NCBI GenBank assembly: GCA_026984895.1
Contig: JALSRF010000429.1
Location: forward strand, 1 to 8,003
Source of the DNA: Paracoccaceae bacterium
Lineage (GTDB): Bacteria > Pseudomonadota > Alphaproteobacteria > Rhodobacterales > Rhodobacteraceae
Length of the DNA stretch: 8,003 nt
Direction of reading: 5' to 3'
Under the pieces are notes generated by a model that was not told where the DNA came from, did no database searches, and saw only the letters and a program-made list of their open reading frames with translations. Of the stretch, positions 1 to 4,486 are shown piece by piece. Numbering within the stretch: position 1 is the stretch's first letter; each line of letters begins with the position of its first letter. The position numbers and the translations under genes were made by a program.

Positions 1-1
1 G

Positions 2-304
2 GTGGGCGACCGGGCCGAGGTGTTTCTCGACAGCGGCATCCGCTCGGGTCAGGACGTGCTCAAGGCGGTGGCGCTGGGGGCAAAGGGCACCTTCATAGGC
101 CGTGCCTATATCTACGGGCTGGGGGCCATGGGCGAAGCCGGCGTTACCCGGGCGCTGGAGATCATCCAGCGCGAACTCGATCTGACCATGGCCTTTTGCG
201 GGCACCGCGACATTCACCGCGTCGGCCGCGACATGCTGCTGATCCCCGAAGGGTTTTCCGGCAACTGGGCCAAGCTGGCGTCAGGGCGCGGCGTCAGCTC
301 GTAA
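2..304 (+). CDS. lldD: Alpha-hydroxy-acid / L-lactate dehydrogenase (FMN-dependent), C-terminal fragment
   Basis: This is the last 100 residues of a longer protein whose start lies left of the window; the first GTG is an internal valine codon. FMN-dependent alpha-hydroxy-acid oxidases and dehydrogenases oxidise L-lactate or related 2-hydroxy acids to 2-oxo acids. The fragment carries the late beta/alpha-barrel motifs of the family: LDSGIRSGQDVLKA (about residues 8-21), the usual form being DGGIRSG, then GAKGTFIGRAYIYGLG (27-42), which together hold the FMN phosphate. The family C-terminal helix EAGVTRALEIIQREL and the conserved MAFCGHRDI follow. The catalytic His-Arg pair lies upstream and cannot be checked. 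The family is clear. The substrate is not, since lactate, glycolate and mandelate enzymes look alike at this end, so the symbol is provisional. A small hairpin overlaps the stop codon. Confidence 0.9.
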   Translation: MGDRAEVFLDSGIRSGQDVLKAVALGAKGTFIGRAYIYGLGAMGEAGVTRALEIIQRELDLTMAFCGHRDIHRVGRDMLLIPEGFSGNWAKLASGRGVSS

Positions 305-320
305 CGCCAGGTCGTGGCGT
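304..320 (+). terminator. Short hairpin at the end of the lactate-dehydrogenase gene
   Basis: ACGCCA (304-309) and TGGCGT (315-320) are perfect complements around a 5-base loop, and the stem begins at the last base of the stop codon. No T-run follows, so this is at best a weak or factor-assisted terminator or an mRNA 3'-end stabiliser. Confidence 0.3.
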
Positions 321-366
321 CGGATCGGCCCGTTTCGCCCGGCGCGCGCATACGGCCCGGGCATGC

Positions 367-386
367 GCCCGCCCGCCCGCCCGCCT
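367..386. repeat. GCCC tetranucleotide tract; G-quadruplex motif on the - strand
   Basis: Four consecutive GCCC units (367-382) are followed by one GCCT unit. On the - strand this reads as four GGG runs separated by single C bases, the canonical pattern for a parallel G-quadruplex. The + strand is the matching C-rich strand. It lies 63 bases past the dehydrogenase stop codon. Folding and function are inference. Confidence 0.75.
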
Positions 387-392
387 GCCGTG

Positions 393-435
393 GCGCAGGC
401 GTGGTTCCGGCGTAGCGCAGGCGTGGTTCCGGCGT
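393..435. repeat. 22-bp tandem duplication
   Basis: A 21-base sequence beginning GCGCAGGCGTGG at 393-413 recurs identically at 415-435, giving two copies at a 22-base period with one spacer base (A414). Perfect identity suggests a recent slippage duplication in non-coding DNA. Confidence 0.85.
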
Positions 436-470
436 GGCGTGGTGTGGCGTGACATGGCATGGCATGGCGC
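431..470. repeat. Degenerate pentanucleotide repeat (GGCGT/GGCAT)
   Basis: Eight consecutive 5-base units run GGCGT, GGCGT, GGTGT, GGCGT, GACAT, GGCAT, GGCAT, GGCGC. The array starts inside the last unit of the 22-bp duplication. The variation is mostly transitions, consistent with an ageing slippage tract. Confidence 0.75.
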
Positions 471-643
471 AGAAGCGGGCGCGGCATTGCGAAACGACAC
501 GCCTGTGGGATATATGGCGCACGGATCGCCGAAGGCCGCATCGCAAAGGGCGGCTGCCGGCAACGGAGCGGCAACGGGCACCCAAGATGGAGGGGCAGCG
601 GGCTCCCGGCCCGGCCGGTCGCTACCCGCCGCAACATTGCCAT

Positions 644-657
644 GCACGGGGGCGTGC
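644..657 (-). terminator. Small hairpin downstream of hemF
   Basis: GCACG (644-648) and CGTGC (653-657) pair around a GGGG loop, about 57 bases past the hemF stop on the - strand. There is no T-run on that strand, so a terminator role is only a possibility. Confidence 0.2.
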
Positions 658-713
658 GACTTCCGCGAAGGATTGCGCCGCGTTTTCCCCGAAAGAATGC
701 GCCGCCGCGCCGA

Positions 714-1604
714 TCACACCCATTTCGCCAGCGGCGGCAGGCTCATCAGCACCGCATCCGCATCATGGCCCGTGGCCAGCCCGAATTTCGTGCCCCGGTC
801 ATAAACCAGGTTGTATTCGGCATAGAGCCCGCGGTGAACGAGCTGCGCGTCCTTGTCGGCCTCGCTCCAGGGGGTGTTGCGGCGACGCTCGCTCACGCCC
901 AGAAACGCCGGCAGGAAGGCGCGGCCGACATCCCGGGTGAAGGCGAAATCGGCCTCCCAGTCGCCGGTGTTGTGGTCGTCGAAGAAGATGCCCCCCACCC
1001 CGCGCGCGCGGCCGCGGTGCGGAATGTAGAAATACGAGTCCGCCCACTTGCTGAATCGCGGGTAGTAGCCCGGGTCATGGCGATCACAGTGCTCTTTCAG
1101 CACCGCGTGGAACGAAGCGGTATCCTCTTCGTATTCGATACAGGGGTTCAGATCCGCGCCACCGCCAAACCACCAGGCGTTGGGCGTCCAGAACATGCGG
1201 GTGTTCATGTGCACCGCCGGGGTGTGCGGGTTCTGCATGTGCGCGACCAGCGAAATCCCCGACGCCCAGAAACGCGGGTCCTCGTCCATTCCGGGAACGC
1301 CGCGCGCGGCCATTGCCTTTTGTGCCGCCTCGCCCAGCGTTCCGTGGACGGTCGATACGTTGACGCCGACTTTCTCGAACACCCGCCCGTTGCGCATCAC
1401 GCTCATCAGCCCGCCGCCCGCGTCCGAGCCGTCGTCGCTTGCCCGTCGGGTTTCGCTGACCTCGAACCGGCCCGCCGGCCGGTCGGCGAAGGGGCCTTCG
1501 CTCTGATCGTCCTCCAGCGCTTCGAATGCCGCCACGATCCGGTCTCGCAATTCGCGAAACCACGCCGAGGCCCGCGCCTTTTCAGTGTTGAAATCCGTGC
1601 TCAT
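714..1604 (-). CDS. hemF: Oxygen-dependent coproporphyrinogen III oxidase
   Basis: HemF decarboxylates two propionate side chains of coproporphyrinogen III to give protoporphyrinogen IX, using O2, in the cytoplasm. The 296-residue product is close to the E. coli length (about 299). Family blocks are plain: RNGRVFEKVGVNVSTVHG (about 72-89), HMNTRMFW (132-139), FGGGADLNPC (146-155), HDPGYYPRFSKWADSYFYIPHR (176-197), the GVGGIFFDD block (202-210), and YAEYNLVYDRGTKFGLATG near the C-terminus. I chose the ATG at 1604, preceded by AAGGG on the - strand. A GTG at 1649 would add 15 residues encoded through a 10-bp tandem repeat, which looks like leader rather than protein. It is transcribed divergently from the lipoprotein gene. 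Being oxygen-dependent, it is the aerobic alternative to radical-SAM HemN; no hemN is in view. Confidence 0.96.
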   Translation of the reverse strand: MSTDFNTEKARASAWFRELRDRIVAAFEALEDDQSEGPFADRPAGRFEVSETRRASDDGSDAGGGLMSVMRNGRVFEKVGVNVSTVHGTLGEAAQKAMAARGVPGMDEDPRFWASGISLVAHMQNPHTPAVHMNTRMFWTPNAWWFGGGADLNPCIEYEEDTASFHAVLKEHCDRHDPGYYPRFSKWADSYFYIPHRGRARGVGGIFFDDHNTGDWEADFAFTRDVGRAFLPAFLGVSERRRNTPWSEADKDAQLVHRGLYAEYNLVYDRGTKFGLATGHDADAVLMSLPPLAKWV

Positions 1605-1610
1605 CGCCCT

Positions 1611-1640
1611 TGCTCGTCCCTGTTCGTCCCTGTTCGTCCC
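1611..1640. repeat. 10-bp tandem repeat (three copies) in the hemF leader
   Basis: TGCTCGTCCC, TGTTCGTCCC and TGTTCGTCCC run in succession, and the phase continues as TGTTGCC at 1641. Read on the hemF strand the unit is GGGACGAACA, so the hemF leader carries three purine-rich GGGA boxes just upstream of the start codon. Each could resemble a Shine-Dalgarno sequence. Copy number may vary between strains. Confidence 0.8.
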
Positions 1641-1652
1641 TGTTGCCACCCG

Positions 1653-1675
1653 CCCCTGTTATCCGATAACGGGCC
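1653..1675. promoter_or_regulatory. Palindrome in the hemF / lipoprotein divergent gap
   Basis: GTTATC (1658-1663) and GATAAC (1665-1670) are perfect inverted repeats around one C, and the flanking bases extend the symmetry imperfectly. It lies in the 139-base gap between two divergent genes, about 53 bases before the hemF ATG and 73 before the lipoprotein ATG. The position and symmetry suit an operator for a dimeric regulator, but it could also be a small hairpin. It does not match the FNR (TTGAT-N4-ATCAA) or CRP consensus. No regulator can be named. Confidence 0.4.
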
Positions 1676-1743
1676 CGATTGCTTCCCTTGTTTGCCGATG
1701 CGATCTATCCTGACAACCGACCTGACAGCCCGGAGTCCGACCG

Positions 1744-2118
1744 ATGCGCAAAATGTCCCTTGCCCTGCCACTGGTTCTTGCTGCCTGTGCATCCCCTTAC
1801 GAAATCTGCGTGGCCAATGCCAACAAGGACATTCGCGTGCTGGACGACCTGATTGCCCAGGCCCGGGAAAATATCGCGCGCGGCTACGGGATCCGCAGCG
1901 AAACCAGCTTTTCCACCGAAAAGCAGGTCTGCGGCGAAAACGCCGGCAAGCCGGTCTATTGCGAGGTGGCCGTGCCCGACACGGTCGAGGTGCCGGTGGC
2001 GATAGACCTGAAGGCCGAACAGAAGAAACTCCAGTCGCTGCAGGCCACAAGGCAGAAAAAGCTGGCCCGTGCCAGCGTCGCCGCCCGCCAGTGCCGGGCG
2101 CGCTACCCGGCAGGCTGA
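1744..2118 (+). CDS. Small cysteine-rich lipoprotein of unknown function
   Basis: I do not recognise the family. The 124-residue product begins with a short signal peptide (MRK, then a hydrophobic stretch) ending in a lipobox L12-A13-A14-C15, so it should be lipidated at Cys15. Residue +2 is Ala, not Asp, which favours outer-membrane sorting by the E. coli rule. The mature part has four further cysteines (22, 63, 73, 117) that could form two disulfides. Two helical, charged segments (about 26-47 and 86-118, the latter Lys/Gln/Leu-rich) look capable of coiled-coil packing. The ATG at 1744 has GGAG eight bases upstream; the later Met4 would remove the basic n-region. It is divergent from hemF and converges on the D,D-carboxypeptidase gene. 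A periplasmic envelope role is inferred only from the lipobox. Confidence 0.85.
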   Translation: MRKMSLALPLVLAACASPYEICVANANKDIRVLDDLIAQARENIARGYGIRSETSFSTEKQVCGENAGKPVYCEVAVPDTVEVPVAIDLKAEQKKLQSLQATRQKKLARASVAARQCRARYPAG

Positions 2119-2174
2119 GCCGCGCGCCGGCCCCGTCAGCGCCGCAAGGCCCCGCGCGCCGGCAGGACTCAGCC
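2113..2174. terminator. GC-rich convergent gap with a symmetric stem around both stop codons
   Basis: GGCTGAG (2113-2119) and CTCAGCC (2168-2174) are perfect 7-bp complements. Each contains the stop codon of one of the two converging genes, so both mRNAs end in the same potential stem. Between them an 11-base sequence CCGCGCGCCGG occurs twice in direct orientation (2120-2130 and 2152-2162). There is no T-run. A bidirectional terminator role is plausible but unproven. Confidence 0.3.
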
Positions 2175-3557
2175 CGGACCCAGCGGCGTGCACTGGATAT
2201 CGCGCGCCTTCAGCCGGCGGCAGGCCAGCGCCGCCATTTCCCGCGACAGGCCGACGAAATTTGCCTCGTATCCGCGCCGGCTCTTCACCACCTTGCGCAG
2301 CGCTTCGTCCAGCGTTCCCATTTCCACAAGGGCGGTCTTCAGAAGCTTGCGTTCGGCTTCGAAGCGGGTGGTGTAACGGCCCACATTGATTGACCAGAGC
2401 CGGCCGCCAGAGGTGGAAATCCGGGTCACGACCTCGGGCGCCTCCAGGTCCTGTGGCAGCGCGGCCGGATCATAGGCCGCCATGACGACATCGCGGGTCG
2501 AACGCGCGCTCGCGGCCGCATCCGACGGCCGCTGAACCACCGCCAGCGTCTTGCGAATGTCGCGCGCCATGGCCACCAGCAGATCCTCGGAAAGCCGCGG
2601 GGCCTTCTGATCCGGCCGCGCGACCGGGCGAAGCGACCGTTTCACCGCCCGCACCAGGTTCACCTGTGCCCCGGGGCGCGAAGCGCCGCTGCCGCCATAG
2701 ACCGGCAACGCCGGCCTGTTCACCGCCACCCGCGCCGGCGCGCGGCGGAACCCGAGGTCCATCAGCTTGGCCACCTTGGCATTGCGCGCCGCCGAGGACA
2801 CGCCGCCAAAGACGGTAACGATGATCCGCTTGCTGCCGCGTCTGGCCGAGGCCACCAGATTGAACCCCGAGGCGGCGGTGTATCCGGTCTTGATGCCGTC
2901 CGCGCCGCGGTAGCTGTTCAGGAACCGCCGGTTGGTGTTGCGCACGATGCGCCCGCCCGCATTGGCCGAGCGGCGCGAAAAGAGGTTGTAGTAATCGGGG
3001 AAGTCGTAGAACAGATGCCGGCCCAGCGTCGTCATGTCGCGCGCGGTCGAAAGGTGCCCGCGCTCGGTCAGCCCGTTGGCGTTCCGAAAGGTGGTGCGGG
3101 TCATGCCCAGAGCCTTTGCGGTGCGGTTCATGCGGCGGGCAAAGGCGGCTTCCGAGCCTCCGATTGCCTCTCCGATGGCGGTGGCGGCATCGTTTGCCGA
3201 CTTGATTGCCGCCGCGCGGATCAGGTAGCGCAGCTTGATCTTCTGCCCGGCGCGCAGGCCCAGCTTCGAGGGGGGCTCGCTTGCCGCCTTGCGTGAGACC
3301 TTCACCACCGTGTCCAGGCTGATTTCCCCGTTTCGGATTGCCTCGAAGGCGATGTAAAGCGTCATCATCTTGGTCAGGGATGCCGGATGCAGCCGGGTAT
3401 CCGCATTGCGTGAATAAAGCACCTCGCCGGTGCGCGCATCGACCACCATTGCGGCATAGGGCGCCGACCAGGCCACCAGCGGCGCCATCACCAGCATCAA
3501 AAGGAACACGAATAAGAAGATCCCGGAACGGGAACCCTGCCCTAGACGTTCAGCCAC
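2169..3557 (-). CDS. D-alanyl-D-alanine carboxypeptidase (PBP5 type, family S11) with C-terminal SPOR domain
   Basis: This exported serine peptidase trims the terminal D-Ala from peptidoglycan pentapeptides. The 462-residue protein starts with a signal peptide: a basic n-region, a hydrophobic core at about 12-29, and cleavage probably after WSA (residue 32). The three penicillin-binding motifs are present: SLTK (60-63, nucleophile Ser60), SAN (120-122) and KTG (223-225). The catalytic domain spans about 33-270. A Pro/Arg/Ala-rich linker (about 271-384) leads to a SPOR-like repeat (about 385-460: WSINVGRYTTRFEAER, then YEANFVGLSREMAALACRRL). SPOR domains bind denuded glycan strands at division septa, suggesting septal localisation. 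The start is GTG at 3557, with AAAGGCGAG just upstream and the whole signal n-region preserved. It is monocistronic in this view. Which dac paralogue it is cannot be decided. Confidence 0.94.
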   Translation of the reverse strand: MAERLGQGSRSGIFLFVFLLMLVMAPLVAWSAPYAAMVVDARTGEVLYSRNADTRLHPASLTKMMTLYIAFEAIRNGEISLDTVVKVSRKAASEPPSKLGLRAGQKIKLRYLIRAAAIKSANDAATAIGEAIGGSEAAFARRMNRTAKALGMTRTTFRNANGLTERGHLSTARDMTTLGRHLFYDFPDYYNLFSRRSANAGGRIVRNTNRRFLNSYRGADGIKTGYTAASGFNLVASARRGSKRIIVTVFGGVSSAARNAKVAKLMDLGFRRAPARVAVNRPALPVYGGSGASRPGAQVNLVRAVKRSLRPVARPDQKAPRLSEDLLVAMARDIRKTLAVVQRPSDAAASARSTRDVVMAAYDPAALPQDLEAPEVVTRISTSGGRLWSINVGRYTTRFEAERKLLKTALVEMGTLDEALRKVVKSRRGYEANFVGLSREMAALACRRLKARDIQCTPLGPG

Positions 3558-3806
3558 GTCACTCGCCTTTTACTGCCTCTGGATGCCGGGATCTTTTGCC
3601 CCAGGCTTTCCCAATCGGCGCGACATTAGCACAAGGGCCAGAATCGGAAAATACCCTTATTTCAGATAGTTTTCTGCCGAAAATCGCAGGTGAATCCTAC
3701 ATCTTGTGGGCTGACAAATGCCGCCCGCAAGATACGCGAAGCCACCCTTCGCCCCCACGATCGTGCCCCGGCAACAGGCCCCGGACGCCGCCCGCGGGCG
3801 CCGCGA
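3558..3806. other. Intergenic region upstream of the carboxypeptidase gene
   Basis: About 250 bases separate the carboxypeptidase start from the HAD remnant. The part nearest the carboxypeptidase (about 3640-3720) is clearly more AT-rich than its surroundings and probably holds that gene's promoter. On the - strand a -10-like GCTAAT lies at 3630-3625, but I found no convincing -35 partner. The part from about 3720 to 3806 is very GC-rich, has no open frame with family resemblance, and may be decayed hydrolase sequence. Confidence 0.45.
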
Positions 3807-4013
3807 TCAGGCCGGGCCGGTCAGCGGACGGCGCAATCGGCCGGCGCCCGGAGCGCGTCGTTCATCTGGCAGGCTGGCGCTGGAAAGGTTGATCCCCGGG
3901 GCATGGTCCCTCGACAGGTCGGCGATTCGCGGCTGCGACGTCCCGGAGAATTGTTCGGTTTCACGCAGCGTATCGTCGCCATCAAGGGCGATTGTCGTCC
4001 GGGTTTCGCGCAT
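3807..4013 (-). pseudogene. Remnant of a HAD-family hydrolase gene (5' end only)
   Basis: The ATG at 4013 has a good ribosome-binding site (AAAAGGGCG, about 7 bases upstream). It opens a 68-codon frame starting MRETRTTIALDGDDTLRETEQF. Residues 6-16 are a HAD motif I: a hydrophobic strand, then Asp11-Gly-Asp13-Asp-Thr15, with Asp11 the expected nucleophile and Asp13 the acid/base. Similarity to roseobacterial HAD hydrolases, as I recall them (DxDDTLWxNEQFFRLTxxRFADLLADHA and a later ERR), continues to about Glu51-Arg53. It then gives way to Pro/Arg/Gly-rich codons and a TGA. Intact members are about 220-240 residues, so roughly three quarters is missing. Changes at usually conserved positions (Trp to Arg, Phe-Phe-Arg-Leu to Phe-Ser-Gly-Thr) suggest relaxed selection. 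A tail LRRPLTG may be the fused C-terminus, which is speculative. It is divergent from clpS. Confidence 0.65.
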
Positions 4014-4072
4014 CGGCTCGCCCTTTTCGGGCAAATCCCCGCAGCCCCTTTTCACCGGCCGCGTTGGGCCTA

Positions 4073-4078
4073 TATATT
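4073..4078 (+). promoter_or_regulatory. Candidate -10 element for clpS
   Basis: TATATT, within an isolated TATATATT run in otherwise GC-rich DNA, lies about 55 bases before the clpS start. The hexamer 17 bases upstream (TTTCAC, 4050-4055) is a poor -35 match, so the sigma factor is unclear. A heat-shock type promoter is possible but not shown. Confidence 0.35.
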
Positions 4079-4120
4079 CGCAGTCAGCAGACAAGCGAAC
4101 TGAAAACACCCAATCCATTC

Positions 4121-4124
4121 GGAG
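4121..4124 (+). promoter_or_regulatory. Ribosome-binding site that favours the TTG start of clpS
   Basis: GGAG sits nine bases before the TTG at 4134, a normal spacing. The in-frame ATG at 4155 has no purine-rich Shine-Dalgarno sequence in front of it. The RBS therefore supports the TTG start. Confidence 0.45.
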
Positions 4125-4133
4125 CGTTGCCTC

Positions 4134-4475
4134 TTGACCTCAGTGCCGATCACCATGTCGCGCGACACCGATGCGCCCGACGGCGACACGGGGCTGGTCA
4201 CCCGGACCCGCCCGAAAACCCGCCGTCCGCCGCTTTACAAGGTATTGCTTCTGAACGACGATTTCACGCCGATGGAATTCGTGGTGCATGTGCTTGAACG
4301 CTTTTTCGGCCTGTCCAATGCGCAGGCAATCGAAATCATGCTGACCGTGCACAAGAAAGGGGTCGCCCTGGTCGGGGTGTTCTCCTACGAGGTGGCCGAA
4401 ACCAAGGTTACCCAGGTGATGGATTTCGCGCGCCGCCACCAGCACCCGCTGCAGTGCACCATGGAAAAGGAATAG
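4134..4475 (+). CDS. clpS: ATP-dependent Clp protease adaptor protein ClpS
   Basis: ClpS delivers proteins with bulky hydrophobic N-terminal residues (N-end rule) to ClpAP and alters ClpA substrate choice. The 113-residue product has the variable, charged N-terminal tail (about 1-32) followed by the folded domain. That domain contains LYKVLLLNDDFTPMEFVVHVLERFF (34-58; the NDD at 41-43 and Met47 line the N-degron pocket), MLTVHKKG (69-76, with His73 matching the pocket histidine), and the family-typical end GVFSYEVAETKVTQVMDFARRHQHPLQCTMEKE. The start is taken as TTG at 4134 because GGAG lies nine bases upstream; ATG at 4155 would shorten only the flexible tail by seven residues. clpA is not adjacent. 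Instead an RsmC-like methyltransferase gene begins 11 bases after the stop, probably cotranscribed. Confidence 0.95.
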   Translation: MTSVPITMSRDTDAPDGDTGLVTRTRPKTRRPPLYKVLLLNDDFTPMEFVVHVLERFFGLSNAQAIEIMLTVHKKGVALVGVFSYEVAETKVTQVMDFARRHQHPLQCTMEKE

Positions 4476-4486
4476 CGCGCGCCCTG

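Larger units (their letters stand above)
305..713. other. Non-coding, repeat-rich intergenic region
   Basis: This is a 409-base gap between the + strand dehydrogenase gene and the - strand hemF, which end towards each other. It is very GC-rich. The open frames crossing it give low-complexity Ala/Arg/Pro-rich translations with no recognisable domain and no convincing ribosome-binding site, so I read it as non-coding. Between 361 and 470 it holds three adjacent simple repeats, listed separately. The remainder has only minor features: a 9-bp direct repeat CGGCAACGG (558-566 and 569-577) and a small hairpin at 644-657. Confidence 0.7.

Noticed and set aside
361..470. CRISPR-like or mobile-element repeat array
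   Set aside because: Units are short (4, 5 and 22 bases), contiguous and without unique spacers. No cas or transposase gene is nearby, so simple slippage explains them.
1605..1649. Fifteen-residue N-terminal extension of HemF from a GTG at 1649
   Set aside because: It is encoded by the 10-bp tandem repeat and gives a non-family sequence; the ATG at 1604 with AAGGG upstream gives the normal length.
1709..1727. CCTGACA direct repeats (1709-1715 and 1721-1727) in the lipoprotein leader as an operator
   Set aside because: Two 7-base copies 12 bases apart can arise by chance, and no matching promoter geometry or known regulator motif was seen.
459..2393. Very long + strand open frame (644 codons) across hemF and the lipoprotein gene
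   Set aside because: It is antisense to hemF and out of frame with the lipoprotein gene, with Arg/Pro/Ala-rich low-complexity translation and no domain. Long shadow frames are expected in high-GC DNA.
3691..3712. NrdR-like or similar operator in the sequence around CTACATCTTGTGG upstream of the carboxypeptidase gene
   Set aside because: It only partly resembles known boxes, lacks proper dyad symmetry, and has no second copy at helical spacing.
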